DNA of 64,000 bases from SZUA-35 sp963781035. GTDB taxonomy: Bacteria > Actinomycetota > Acidimicrobiia > Acidimicrobiales > SZUA-35. The notes below the pieces were generated by a model. It was not told the DNA's origin. It ran no database searches and worked only from the letters and a program-made list of their open reading frames with translations. A program made the translations under genes and the position numbers. The stretch lies in contig CAWAEN010000009.1 of NCBI GenBank assembly GCA_963781035.1, forward strand, positions 496,001-560,000, read 5' to 3'. Positions 8,880 through 19,210 of this stretch are shown in pieces; the first letter of the stretch is position 1; every line of letters begins with the position of its first letter.

Positions 8880-11397
8880 TCACTGACGGTGGACGGTTGG
8901 CTCGATCCAGATCTGTTCGTCGACGCTGCCGGTCTCGGTTGGATCGATTTCGCGGACGAGACGCCACGCTTCGTCCGCTCGAGCTCGGGCGTCCAGGTAC
9001 TGCCGGTGGGCCGAAGCGGCAGCGTGCGCTGCCTGCTCGATCGCCGCTTCGGTCGATGATGTGAGGCGAGCCATCTCTGCGTTGACCATGAGCTCGCTCG
9101 CAGCCTGGTCCAGTTCTTCCGCTCTCGCTGTCGACTTGAGCGCTCGGTCTCGGGCGGCAGCAAGCGCTGCGATCTCACCGTCGTCAGGCTGCACGTCGAG
9201 TTCGATCGGGCGCAGCAACTTGGACGAGGAGTGCGACAGGGAACGTGTCGGCGAACGTGTCGACGACCGAGTCGGCCGGCCCGAGGATTTCGCCCCGTCG
9301 AACTCGCATCGGGCCGAGGAACAGATCGCAGTGCTGGGATACGGAGCCAAACGCGCTGGGATCGGCGATGCCTTCCACCTCGACGGGCAATCGCGCCTCG
9401 TCGAGAAGGGCCGAGACACGTGCTGCCTCCGAGGGCTCGGTGGACGCCACGTGGACGCGTATGTCAGCGCCTACCCAGGCGGAGTCTCTGGTGCACATCC
9501 AGGCGAGCATGGTCAGCAGTTGTCCGGTCTGGTCATCGGTCCACCACACGACGATCCGGCCTGGGTCTCGCCGGGAGGCGGGAACACGAGACCAGGCGTC
9601 GTCTGAGGCGATGAGGACCCCGGTGTTGCATCCATATCTGAGAGCGGTTTGCACCATTGCGATCTCGTCGCGGTCAGGTTCGGCGAGATCGGATGTCTGG
9701 CTGGTACCAGTGAAAGAGCGCCAGGTTGGGTTTGAGTGGGCCGAGGCCACTCGCTTGGATCACGGATGCAACACCGCTGGCGAGACTGGCCGACGACGAC
9801 CGATCGCGGATAGACGCCGGGGTGCTGGCGGGCGAGTTCGCCGGCGAGCTTGTTCCCGACGTTCTGTCCATGCTTTCGGATCATGGGGCCTCGTCCGACC
9901 ACGATGCGAACGACGCTGGTGAAACCGGCGCCACCTTCGATCCACGTCGCGGCGGCTGTGAGGCGCTCTCTCCTCAACGGATCGCGGGGGGCGAAGGCGA
10001 CGGTGTACGGCCGCCAGTCGCGGCTCGAGTCACTCCGCTGTGCCATTGACCGAAGGTGGCTTCGGACCTCGGCTGCATGGAAGCTCTGGGTGCTGTCTGA
10101 CCACCTGACGTGCTCGACGGATCCGACGAGGTAGCGGTACAGCGAGAACACTGCGAGGCCGGCAGCGGCGCCGGCCAAGGGATCGATGGCGATGATGACG
10201 CCGATACATGCGGCAGTGCCGAGCAGACTCAACCGCCAGTCGAACCACCGGAACGTGGGACGGAAGGAAGTATTGGCAGAACGGGCCTCGGAGTACGTGG
10301 CGTAGTTGATCATTCCGTAGCTGGCGAGGAAGAACATCGAGATGATCGGAGCGACCCGGTCGAGGTCGCCGAGACCAACGGTCGCGAGGGCGATGACAGT
10401 GGTGAGCATCGCAGCTCGACGCGGGTTGTTCTCGGCGCCGGCCCCCTTCGAGAACGAGTTCAACGGCGGAACCAGTTGATCGCCGGCGAGACGTTGGAGC
10501 GTCCGGGGAGCGCCGAGTATCGACGCGATCGCCGACGACAGGGTGGCGGCAATGACTCCGATGTCGATGAGCAACGGAGCGACGGAAAGGTCGCGCATGA
10601 TCGAGGTCTGGCCCCGGAGTTCGTCCAATGGCACCGCCATGGCGAACGTCACGATGACGACCATGTAGACGAGGGACGACACACCGATCGCCCCGAATGT
10701 GCCGGTCGTGATGCTGCGGCCCGGGGTTCGGAGGTCGCCGGACATGGCGACGCCTTGCGTGAAACCGGTCACGGCAGGAAAGAGAATGGCGAAGCTGACC
10801 CAGAAGCCTTCGCCGCCGGCCGGCCTCGCAAGGTTGTCGCGGAAGAGATCGAAGACTCAGGTCGGGCACGACGCCGACGAAATACGCAACGAGTGCGACG
10901 GTCAGACACGCCATCACGACGTACTGGAGCCTGGTCGCGATGTCGGCTCCCAACCATGCGAGGCCGAGCAGGGCGACGATCACGGCAGCGGCGATGATCC
11001 GCGGCATGTGACCGTTGGTCCATCCCAACGACGTTGCCAGCGCTTCCCCGAAGCCGATCGCATAGAAGGCAACGGACGCGGACATCGCCAGGTAGAGGAC
11101 GAGACCGATCGAACCTCCGAATGCGGCTCCGAGAGTCCGGGAGATGAGGAAGTAGACACCTCCACCGCCCACCCTGAGGTTGGTCGCCATCGCCGCAAGC
11201 GACACGGTCGTGAGCACCGACACCGCAGTGGCGAGCATGAACGCCGCTGTCATCTGTACGAAACCGAGGCTTCCGGTCACATAACCAAGGCGAAGGAACA
11301 GGACGAGGCCGAGGATGGTGAGCAGGCTCGGCGTGAAGACTCCGCCGAACGTACCGAGCTTCTTGGAGTCGTTGTTGGTTTGGTCTGGTTGCTGCAT
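8880..11397 (-). CDS. Prokaryotic cation-chloride cotransporter (SLC12/APC superfamily), frameshifted
   Basis: Overlapping pieces build a protein of about 840 residues. The N-terminus GTFGGVFTPSLLTILGLVLF then LRLGYVTGSLG is the signature of Na-K-Cl/K-Cl cotransporters. About twelve membrane segments follow, including FWVSFAILFPAVTGFTQGV and MSGDLRTPGRSI. The cytoplasmic C-terminal domain (VRIVVGRGP, TALRYGCNTGVLIAS) resembles that of CCC proteins and ends in an Ala/Glu-rich predicted coiled coil. Frame changes lie near 10860, 9765 and 9220, each consistent with one extra base. It should carry chloride with cations; ion selectivity cannot be inferred. Confidence 0.8.
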
Positions 11398-11527
11398 GTG
11401 GTGGAGTCCGCCCGAGGGAGAGTGCGGACTTTACTCGCTCTGCCCCACCCCCTGTGACCTCGGACCCCGGGGTGCTCACGTGCGAGTTCGCCTCGCCGAC
11501 ACTTGCCCCAGGACGAACAGGACCCAC

Positions 11528-13042
11528 ATGCTTGGACAAGCAACAGGCCAGGCCGCCCTGGCCGAGGCAGCACCTTCATCATCACCCTCACCAGCGACAG
11601 GCCGAGTAACGAGCCGCCCGTCGTTGTCCGAACGAATTCTCGTCGAGCTCCCGCTGGGCGATCGCCTCGATTCCGAGGCGTTTTCGGCCCGCCATCGCCT
11701 GGCTCGGATCGTGGCCGGTGGGCTGTTGGCGATGCTGGTGATCATGGCGCTCGGATCCGAGTCCAACCTCGTCGCACAGCGCCCTGGAATTGACACCGAT
11801 CACGCTGGCCCTCATCGTCGCCAACCGAGCGAGGACCCAGACAGTCGCGGCATTGGCCGGGTCGGCGACGCTGATGTTCGCAGCCGCCGGATTGGTCCAC
11901 GCGACAGATGGACTCATCGAGTCGCATTTCCTGTTCTTCGTACTCCTGCCCCTGATCGCCCTGTACCAAGACATCAAGGCATTCGCTGCTTGCCATCGGA
12001 TTCGTCGTGTTCCATCACGCAGTCGTCGGCGTGATCGTTCCCGAAGCGGTCTACAACCACCCGGCGGCGATCGCGAATCCGGTGAAATACGGCATGCTCC
12101 ACGCGGCATACGTCGTTGGTCTCGTGCTGGTGCTCATCGTCGAGTGGAACGTGTCAGAGAAGGCGCAGCAGCTCGCTGAGAACCGCCTCCGGGACCTGGA
12201 ATCGGCACAAGCCCGAATTGGTCCAAGCACAAAAACTCGAATCCGTCGGCCAACTCGCCGCCGGCATCGCCCACGAAATCAACACACCAATGCAATACAT
12301 CGGCGACAACACCCACTTCCTCAAAAACACCGTCACCAGACTCCTCGCCATCGCCCACGCAGCCGACACCGCAACCCAACCCGACGCCACCCCCACCGAC
12401 CAACAACACCTCACCCAACTCATCACCAAATCCAAACTCCCCATGCTCACCGAACGAGCACCCAAAGCAGCAGACGACGCCCTCACCGGCGTCGAAAACG
12501 TCTCACGCATCGTCACCGCAATGAAACGCTTCTCCCACCCCGGAACCACCGAACTCGCCCCCGTCGACCTCAACGAATCCATCGCCACCACCCTCACCGT
12601 CTGCCGCAACGAATGGAAATACGCAGCAGACATCACCACCAACTACGGCAACATCCCCACCATCCAAGGCCACCTCGGAGAACTCAACCAAGTCTGGCTC
12701 AACATGATCGTCAACGCCGCCCACGCCCTCACCGAACGCCACGGCGACACCAAAGGCGACATCACCATCACCACCACCACCCCAGACCCCAACCACGTCA
12801 CCATCACCATCACCGACAACGGCGCCGGCATCGCCAAAGAACACCTCGACAAAGTCCTCGACCCCTTCTTCACCACCAAAGACGTCGGCAAAGGCACAGG
12901 CCAAGGACTCGCCATCGCCCACCAAGTCATCACCAAAGCCCACCACGGCACCCTCACCGTCGACTCAACCAAAAACGAAGGCACCACCTTCACCATCACC
13001 CTCCCCACCCAACCCCCCACCCCAACAGAAAACCAAACATGA
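11528..13042 (+). CDS. Membrane sensor histidine kinase (three frameshifts)
   Basis: Four collinear pieces form a protein of about 500 residues. The N-terminal half has about six membrane helices (RIVAGGLLAMLVIMALG, SHFLFFVLLPLIALYQD, GFVVFHHAVVGVIVPEAVY, AAYVVGLVLVLIVEW). A coiled linker leads to the kinase core: H-box GIAHEINTPMQYI, N-box NMIVNAAHAL, DNGAGIAKEHL, FFTTK and GKGTGQGLAIAH. The histidine and ATP site are intact. Frame changes near 11778, 11987 and 12215 each resolve by removing one base. The stop overlaps the next ATG. The kinase part (12220-13040) has strikingly different base composition from its neighbours. Confidence 0.8.
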
Positions 13043-14163
13043 GAGTCCTCTTCGTCGACGACGAGCCGCTGGTCCTGAGCGGCATCGAGAACGCGCTGCT
13101 CTTTGCCGACCATGAATGGGAGACCTGCTTCGCCAACTCCGGTGAAGAAGCCATCGCCTACCTCGCAGACGCACCGTTCGATGTGCTGGTCACCGACATG
13201 AAGATGCCGGGCATCTCGGGTGCCGACGTCCTCACCCACGCACGCCGACATCGGCCGGCAATGGTCCGGATCGTGCTGTCCGGCGAGTGTGACCCGGACC
13301 TCGCCCAACGGGCAATGCCGCTCACCCATGAATTCGTGTCCAAACCGTGCGACCCCGATGACCTGTTCGAGATCATCGACCGGGTCAGCACCGCATCACA
13401 CTCGCTCGACAGTCCGAGAATCGCCGAGCTCGTCGGCTCACTCGACACGCTGCCGATCCAGCCTCGGGTGTTCAGTGAGATCCAGGGGTGCATCGAACGT
13501 GACGAGGGCCTGCGTTCCATCGCCCAGGTCGTCGAATCGGACGTCGCGGTGGCGACTTCGGTGATCAGAATGGCCAACTCCGCGTTCTACGGATTCAGAA
13601 ACCAGGCCACCACGGTTCAAGAAGCAGTGAGCCGGCTCGGGTCCGATGCCGTCAGTGGCATCGCCATGAATGCCGAGCTCGCATCGAGGGCATCACCGGA
13701 TCTGCTGCAGGATCTGGAGAACCTCAACAACCTGTCGGCCAACGTGGCTCGCATCGTCAGGAAGATGATCGGCGCCGAGGTTCCGATGGCGAGTTTGGCC
13801 GCCCTGATGCGAAGCATCGGAGTCGTCGTCTTCATCACCTGCCTCGGTGACGAATACCAGCCGATCCAAGAACACTTCAGGGCGACGGGTCTGCCCGATG
13901 ACGAGGGTGAACTCAGGCTGTTCGGAGCAAACCACTGCGAGGTCGGTGCATACGTACTGCGAATGTGGAAGGTCGACCCGATTGTCGTCGAGTCAGTCCT
14001 CCACCACAGGACGCTCACCCCCGCCTCGCCAGAGGCACAACGAATCATTCACGCGATGGCTGCCGCTGATGCGGCGCTCTCTCCCGACCGACCGACGCCA
14101 TCGTGGCTGGACGACACCCTGGTCGATCACGCCCGAACCATCGTCGCCGAGGATGTCCGATGA
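13039..14163 (+). CDS. Response regulator with HDOD output domain
   Basis: The 374-residue protein starts with a receiver domain (FVDDEP acidic pocket, phospho-acceptor D in LVTDMKMPG, lysine in FVSKPCD). From about residue 135 an HDOD domain follows (LDTLPIQPRVFSEIQG, VIRMANSAFYGFRNQATTVQEAVSRLG). HDOD domains are HD-fold proteins without catalytic residues, used in signalling. The ATG overlaps the kinase stop and the stop overlaps the next gene's ATG, so the kinase and both regulators are one translationally coupled operon. Confidence 0.9.
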   Translation: MRVLFVDDEPLVLSGIENALLFADHEWETCFANSGEEAIAYLADAPFDVLVTDMKMPGISGADVLTHARRHRPAMVRIVLSGECDPDLAQRAMPLTHEFVSKPCDPDDLFEIIDRVSTASHSLDSPRIAELVGSLDTLPIQPRVFSEIQGCIERDEGLRSIAQVVESDVAVATSVIRMANSAFYGFRNQATTVQEAVSRLGSDAVSGIAMNAELASRASPDLLQDLENLNNLSANVARIVRKMIGAEVPMASLAALMRSIGVVVFITCLGDEYQPIQEHFRATGLPDDEGELRLFGANHCEVGAYVLRMWKVDPIVVESVLHHRTLTPASPEAQRIIHAMAAADAALSPDRPTPSWLDDTLVDHARTIVAEDVR

Positions 14164-15278
14164 GCGACGACCATTGGGTTCTGTGCGTCGACGACGACGA
14201 GAAACTGCTCTCCGGCCTCGAGCTCCAACTCGGGTTCGACTACGAGGTGCGAACCGCTACGAGCGGGATCGCCGGCCTCGACCTGCTGGCCGAACACGCC
14301 AACTGCTCGGTGATCATCTCGGACATGCGGATGCCGGGGATGAACGGCGCGCAGTTCCTCACCAAGTCCCGGATCATCAGCCCGGAAACCACACGAATGC
14401 TGCTCACCGGCTTCAGCGAGGTGTCCGACACGGTCAGTGCCGTCAATGACGGGGGCATCTTCCGGTTCTTGACCAAGCCGATTCCGCCCGACTTGCTGGT
14501 TGCGGCCGTCGAGGACGGTCTCCGACAATGGCAGCTGATTCGCAGCGAACGGGTGCTGTTGGAACAAACGCTCCATGGTGCAGCACAAACGTTGATCGAA
14601 GCGCTCGAGATCGCTTCTCCCGTTGCGTTTTCGCGCTCGAGGAGGATCGAAGCAGCGTGCCGTCACGTTGCGATCGAGCTCGGCCTCGAGCCGGTGTGGG
14701 AGGTCGCCCTTGCTGGGCTCCTGCTCCGGATCGGCTGGGTCGCCCTTCCTGACGAGGTCGTCGCCAACCGCTTGGCTGGGGCACGTCCCACTCCAGACGA
14801 GTCGACGATGCTCGACGACGCACTGCAGACCACCGTTCGCCTCGTCACTCGGATTCCCAGGCTCGACGGGGTGGCAAACATCATCCAGGATTCAGCCCGC
14901 GACGAAAGCGTCGGCGGCCCGGGCGCCGACGTCTCGGCTGCCGCTGTCGTTCGCTCCGTCGCCGACTTCGATGATGCTCTCGTTCTCGGTCTCGGCGTGG
15001 CGAAGGCACTGGCACGGATGACGCCGACACATCCGGAGTCGATCGTCAAGGCGCTCGCCACTTGGGATGGGGCCGACGACCAGGCGGTCGTACGCGATGT
15101 CGGCCTGGCGCAACTCGTCGTCGGCATGATCGCCGAACGAGACATCGTCACTCCCAGCGGCAACTTGCTCGTCAAGGCCGGCTCCGACATCACCGAAACG
15201 CTGGTCCAGCGCCTCAGGAACTTCTCGAGAACGCGTGGGGTCGAGGAGCCGATCACCGTGTCGTCGCCGAGCCGCTGA
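14160..15278 (+). CDS. Response regulator with degenerate HD-GYP-like output domain
   Basis: The 372-residue protein has a receiver domain (CVDDDE, IISDMRMPG, LLTG, FLTKPI) and a C-terminal helical domain aligned with RpfG-type HD-GYP modules: RIEAACRHVAIELGLEP, then ALAGLLLRIGWVALP, then TPTHPESIVKALATWDG. Where active enzymes have an HD pair before the glycine (LHDIG), this protein has LLRIG, and no GYP is present. It therefore probably does not cleave cyclic di-GMP. A final segment GNLLVKAGSDITETLVQRL is typical of HD-GYP C-termini. It is coupled to the HDOD regulator by ATGA overlap. Confidence 0.82.
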   Translation: MSDDHWVLCVDDDEKLLSGLELQLGFDYEVRTATSGIAGLDLLAEHANCSVIISDMRMPGMNGAQFLTKSRIISPETTRMLLTGFSEVSDTVSAVNDGGIFRFLTKPIPPDLLVAAVEDGLRQWQLIRSERVLLEQTLHGAAQTLIEALEIASPVAFSRSRRIEAACRHVAIELGLEPVWEVALAGLLLRIGWVALPDEVVANRLAGARPTPDESTMLDDALQTTVRLVTRIPRLDGVANIIQDSARDESVGGPGADVSAAAVVRSVADFDDALVLGLGVAKALARMTPTHPESIVKALATWDGADDQAVVRDVGLAQLVVGMIAERDIVTPSGNLLVKAGSDITETLVQRLRNFSRTRGVEEPITVSSPSR

Positions 15279-15314
15279 GTGGATCGGCGACGACTCCGGT
15301 CTCGATCGCGGTAA

Positions 15315-16097
15315 CTACCCTCGTTCTGACAGGCTGCTTCGCGCCGCGTCGGCCGCCGCTTCGAGGCTGCGCCCGATGGTGGCGCTGATGGACTCGTCCA
15401 GAACGCCGGTCCACTCGTCCATGAAGATCTTCTTCATCTCGACTGCGATCGACAATCCGTTCTTGCCGTAGCGCTCGTTGATCCACCGCGTCATCTGGCC
15501 ACCCTTGAACTTCACGTTCTCGCGCACATCGAGCGAGCCATCGAAGAAGGGCACGTCGCGGAGTGTGTCGGCGAAGCTGCCAAGCACCTGCCCCCACGCT
15601 GCGTCGATCGACTCCGTGCCCAGGTTGATCTCGGGGTTGAGTTCCGGATCGTCCACCGGACTGTCCGGTCCACGCCTGCGGTGGTTGTACGAGTGGAGAT
15701 CGAGCACCAACACGTGACCGTGAGCTGCGACCAGCTCATCGCACATCGAACCAAGCTCCTCGTAGAAGCGGTCATACACGTCGAGCGACCTCTGGTGCAG
15801 GTCGGGTGGGGGCGGCGAACTCCACACGTCGAGGCCCCAGGCATCTTCTGGCTGAAGGTAGACGGCCCGATCTCGTGGTCGGTTGAGATCGACTTCGAAG
15901 CGAGATCGATCAACGACGATCGAGTTCTTCGCGATCCTGACCCACTGGTCGGTGAAGGGATCTTCCTCTCGAAGCTGGTCCTCGTCGGTCAGCGCCATGA
16001 GTGCTGAGACCTCGGGCCGCAACTCGTGGCCGGCATGGATTGCCGTCACGAGGATCGGATCGTCCCCACGGGTGACTCGCCATTCAGGTGTGCTCAC
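15315..16097 (-). CDS. N-formylglutamate amidohydrolase family protein
   Basis: The 260-residue protein has the FGase family pattern: AIHAGHELRPEV near residue 20, the conserved arginine cluster VDRSRFEVDLNRPRDRAVY, and DLHSYNHRRRG near residue 131. The family is a zinc-type amidohydrolase acting on N-formyl-glutamate or similar amides. Its start overlaps the stop of the upstream ATP-grasp gene. No histidine-degradation genes are nearby, so the role is probably tied to the ATP-grasp and DUF1704 neighbours rather than to histidine catabolism. Confidence 0.87.
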   Translation of the reverse strand: MSTPEWRVTRGDDPILVTAIHAGHELRPEVSALMALTDEDQLREEDPFTDQWVRIAKNSIVVDRSRFEVDLNRPRDRAVYLQPEDAWGLDVWSSPPPPDLHQRSLDVYDRFYEELGSMCDELVAAHGHVLVLDLHSYNHRRRGPDSPVDDPELNPEINLGTESIDAAWGQVLGSFADTLRDVPFFDGSLDVRENVKFKGGQMTRWINERYGKNGLSIAVEMKKIFMDEWTGVLDESISATIGRSLEAAADAARSSLSERG

Positions 16098-17137
16098 AGG
16101 GAGTTCATTTCCGGGTTGCTGAAGTCTCGCCGGTAGTAGCCCATGTAGCTGACCTTGCGCTCGAGACTGTCGATGACCGCCTCGTTGAAGTTCACGCCCT
16201 CGAGTTTCTGGGCCGAACCGAGCCCACCCGGGCTGAACACATTGATCTCCATCAACTTGTGGCCGACGATGTCGATTCCCACCAGGAACATGCCGTCCTG
16301 GACCAGCTTCGGCCGCACGATTTCGGCCAACTCCAACGCCTCGTCGGTCATGATGGCCTTGGCCAATGACCCACCGGCGTGGAGATTCGAACGCATGTCG
16401 CCTCCGCTTCGGATGCGGCGGAAGGCCGCGTAGCGGCCCTTGTGGCGGAGAGGCAAGCCGTTCATCAAGAACAGACGCGTGTCGCCGTCCTCGGCCTTGG
16501 TCAGGTACTCCTGAGCGATGATGTAGCCATCTCGACTCACCGCGTCGATCATCTGATTCAAGTTGGCGGGATCGTCGGCCCGAACCAGGAACACGCCTTC
16601 GCCACCGGATCCGCTGAGCGGCTTGATGACCGCCCGACCTTCTTCCAGCACGAAGTCACGGATCAACTGACGATCTCGAGAAATCAGCGTCCGCGGCCTG
16701 ACCTCTTCCGGAAACAGCTGGAAGTACATCTTGTTGGCTGCTTTGGCAAGACCATTCGGATCGTTGAGAACGATCACACCGTGACGCATCGCGACGCGAC
16801 CGAAATCGATGGCTGCCGCCTTCGCCCACTCACGGCTTCCCTTCTCGTCCGAGGGCACGTTGCGGAGGAACAGCACGTCCAGATCGTCGACGGTGATCCT
16901 CTCGGTGATCGCATTCTTGCTGTGCAGGTCGCGGAGATACGCGACTCCGTCCTTGTAACGAGTCTTCGGGGGTCGGGTCGCTTTCGCCTTGATGAGCTCG
17001 TCCGGGTCGTAACCGAGGTCGCCCACGCTGATCGTCCACGCCTCGTGCCCCCGGTTCGTAGCAGCGACGCAGAGCCGAGTAGTGGTGTAACCAGCTTCTT
17101 CGGTCTTGATGTCGTTGACGACGAATCCGATGCGCAT
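16094..17137 (-). CDS. Glutathione-synthase-like ATP-grasp ligase
   Basis: The 347-residue protein is an ATP-grasp ligase of the GshB/RimK type. It has an N-terminal Rossmann-like part (MRIGFVVNDIKTEEAGYTT), then FPEEVRPRTLISRDRQLI, the ATP loop VIKPLSGSGGEGVF near residue 187, and the metal-binding MEINVFSPGG near residue 310. It would join a carboxylate to an amine at the cost of ATP. Coupling to an FGase and the divergent DUF1704 peptidase suggests it adds an amino acid to a peptide or small molecule. The substrate is unknown. Confidence 0.85.
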   Translation of the reverse strand: MRIGFVVNDIKTEEAGYTTTRLCVAATNRGHEAWTISVGDLGYDPDELIKAKATRPPKTRYKDGVAYLRDLHSKNAITERITVDDLDVLFLRNVPSDEKGSREWAKAAAIDFGRVAMRHGVIVLNDPNGLAKAANKMYFQLFPEEVRPRTLISRDRQLIRDFVLEEGRAVIKPLSGSGGEGVFLVRADDPANLNQMIDAVSRDGYIIAQEYLTKAEDGDTRLFLMNGLPLRHKGRYAAFRRIRSGGDMRSNLHAGGSLAKAIMTDEALELAEIVRPKLVQDGMFLVGIDIVGHKLMEINVFSPGGLGSAQKLEGVNFNEAVIDSLERKVSYMGYYRRDFSNPEMNSL

Positions 17138-17299
17138 TGCAGCTCCTGTTCCGCCGCCGACGTGGCAGGCGCGATTCCCACGCGGGTTGGTGGGAGACCA
17201 GACAATACACCCATCCGATCGTGCATCGAGCGACGAACGCTAGAACCTCTGCTGGAGTTCAGTACAGTGCGCTGCCACCGCCAGAACGACGAGGACCAG
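17138..17299. promoter_or_regulatory. Divergent intergenic region, ATP-grasp / DUF1704
   Basis: These 162 bases separate the minus-strand ligase pair from the plus-strand peptidase operon and must hold both promoters. I see no clear -10/-35 pair or palindrome. GAGG at 17291 is a plausible ribosome-binding site for the ATG at 17300. Confidence 0.5.
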
Positions 17300-19202
17300 A
17301 TGGCCACAAGACGCAAGACGGAGCCGAGCGCAGCGATGCTCGACGAGATCGCGGGCCGGGTCGAGCAGGGTTTGCAGGTGCGTCGTGCTCTGCCGCCCGA
17401 CGGGCGGGTGCACATCGATCGACAGCTGCCGTTCTTGATCGTCTATCGACCACCAGCGGGAAAATCTGACCTCGCCCTACGATCGCTCGTCTCCAGCCAG
17501 GCGTCCTATGTCGTCGCCCCTTCCGACCACAAGTGGCGAAGCTTCACCCACGAACTCATCGAACGAATCGTGAAGCTCCAATCCGAGGTGTTCGGCGGCT
17601 TTCTGCTCATCGAGTTGTGGGTCCAGCCCGATACGGGAGACGCCGATTCCGTCGCAGACGACATCCGGCCTGACTTCGAAGTCGCCATTCCGCGCCAGAT
17701 GGCCGACACCCCGTCGGTCAATGCCTTGGTCGACGGTCTGAGAAAGGTGCGGATTCTGGGCCAGAAGGCGAATGTCGTCGTTCGTCCCTCCATCCCTCTT
17801 GCTCCGAAGCACGAGCGGCGAATGATCTCGGCCGCCGTTGCCAAGAGCACCAATACTCACGCCCTGGGAGTCGCCGCCTACGCAACATGGCAGTCCTCCG
17901 AAACCGGGGAGACGTACCCGTTGGTTCGGCGGGCGATGATCCACCAGGTCTCCCGTGCGTTGGCGCAGGCGGCCTTCGTTTTCGCCCGCGAAGAGACATT
18001 GTCCCGACCGCTGCACTACCAGGCCCTCGGCCGTCGCGCTGTCGTCCAGGCAGTGCGGCAGATCGACAAGGAACTTGCGGAGGTCGCGGAATCCTTCGAC
18101 CTCCTCCTCACCGTCACGCCGGTCAACGCCGAAAGCGCCTTCCGGAGATTCAAACGCTCTGGCCACACGAAGGCGCCGAGGTTTCAATACCGCCCCCACA
18201 CGGTGGATCCCTCGCTGCTGAAGCGGAAGCTCTTCAACATCAAGATCGAACGTGTCGAGGATCCCACCCTCGAAACGCTGTTTCGGGAGAAGCGGCGAGA
18301 GCTCGAGCTCAAGCTGTCGCTGATCGGTGATCGGTCGAGCAGCCGATTCCTCCCGACGAGCGTGGCCTTGTACGGAAGGGTCACCGACGAGTCCGTCGCG
18401 TCTCGCCAGAACCGTTCTCGCCAGCCTCGACACCTCCAGGAAGACCAAGCAGTCGAGGGGAATCTCGGGCACAGATTTTGCTGCCGCGGCGGAGATCGAA
18501 CTCGCTCGATACCGCGCCGTCGACAGCTCCGTCGCGCCGCGCATCGAACTCCGCGACGATGTGTCCTCGCTGATGGTCTCCGCAGGGAACCTCCTGGTCG
18601 GGCGGAACATGTCGATACCGGCCGACCGAGTCGAGGCGCTCATCCAACACGAGGTCGGGACACACGTCGTCACCTATTGGAATGGTCGCGCCCAGCCGTT
18701 TCGCCTCCTCGCCAGCGGACTCGCCCGGCACGACGAGCTCCAAGAGGGTCTGGCCGTCTTCGCCGAGTACCTCGTCGGAGGTCTCACGCCGGCACGACTG
18801 CGCACTCTGGCGGCGCGGGTCGTCGCGGCCCGAGCCGTCGCTGATGGTGCTGAGTTCATCGACACCTACCGGCTGCTCGTCGAGGACGTCGGCCTGGCAA
18901 GCCGTCCTGCCTTCATGATGGCGATGCGAGTACACCGAGGCGGCGGACTCGTGAAGGACGCCGTGTATCTGCGGGGGCTCCAAGGAGTTGTGGACTATCT
19001 CCACCAGGGGGGCCGCCTCGACACGTTGCTCGTCGGCAAGATCGCCCCGGAGCACACCGCAGTCATCGAAGAACTGCAGCGGCGCGAAGTCCTCCAGCCG
19101 CCGCTCCTACGACCCAACTTCCTGAATGGCCCCGACAGCCACTATCGCATCGAGCGAGTACGCCAGGGAATAGACCTGGTGGACCTGATCGACAAGGTCT
19201 GA
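17300..19202 (+). CDS. DUF1704/MATCAP-type metallopeptidase (QEGLA motif), one frameshift
   Basis: One protein of about 633 residues results after removing a base at 18401 (GCG-T-CTCGCC). Near residue 449 it has QHEVGTH, a HExxxH zinc motif, and about 30 residues later LQEGLAVFAEYL, the QEGLA motif with the third ligand glutamate. These define the DUF1704 family, called flavohemoglobin expression-modulating in bacteria and including the eukaryotic tubulin detyrosinase MATCAP. A C-terminal-residue carboxypeptidase role is inferred. The N-terminal 350 residues are the usual accessory part of the bacterial proteins. Only 8 bases separate it from corA. Confidence 0.85.
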
Positions 19203-19210
19203 TCACACCG

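Noticed and set aside
12007..13038. Long plus-strand frame rich in Arg, His and Pro through the kinase region
   Set aside because: It is an out-of-frame reading of the kinase core, whose codons ending in C or A generate CCG/CAC/CGC-rich alternate frames. The true kinase motifs lie in the other frame.
15315..16097. Histidine utilisation (hut) cluster
   Set aside because: The N-formylglutamate amidohydrolase homologue has no HutH, HutU or HutI neighbours and is coupled to an ATP-grasp ligase instead.
16379..17299. Upstream extension of the DUF1704 reading frame by about 300 codons
   Set aside because: It lies antisense to the ATP-grasp gene, has low-complexity charged composition, and the family N-terminus begins at the ATG at 17300 after a GAGG signal.
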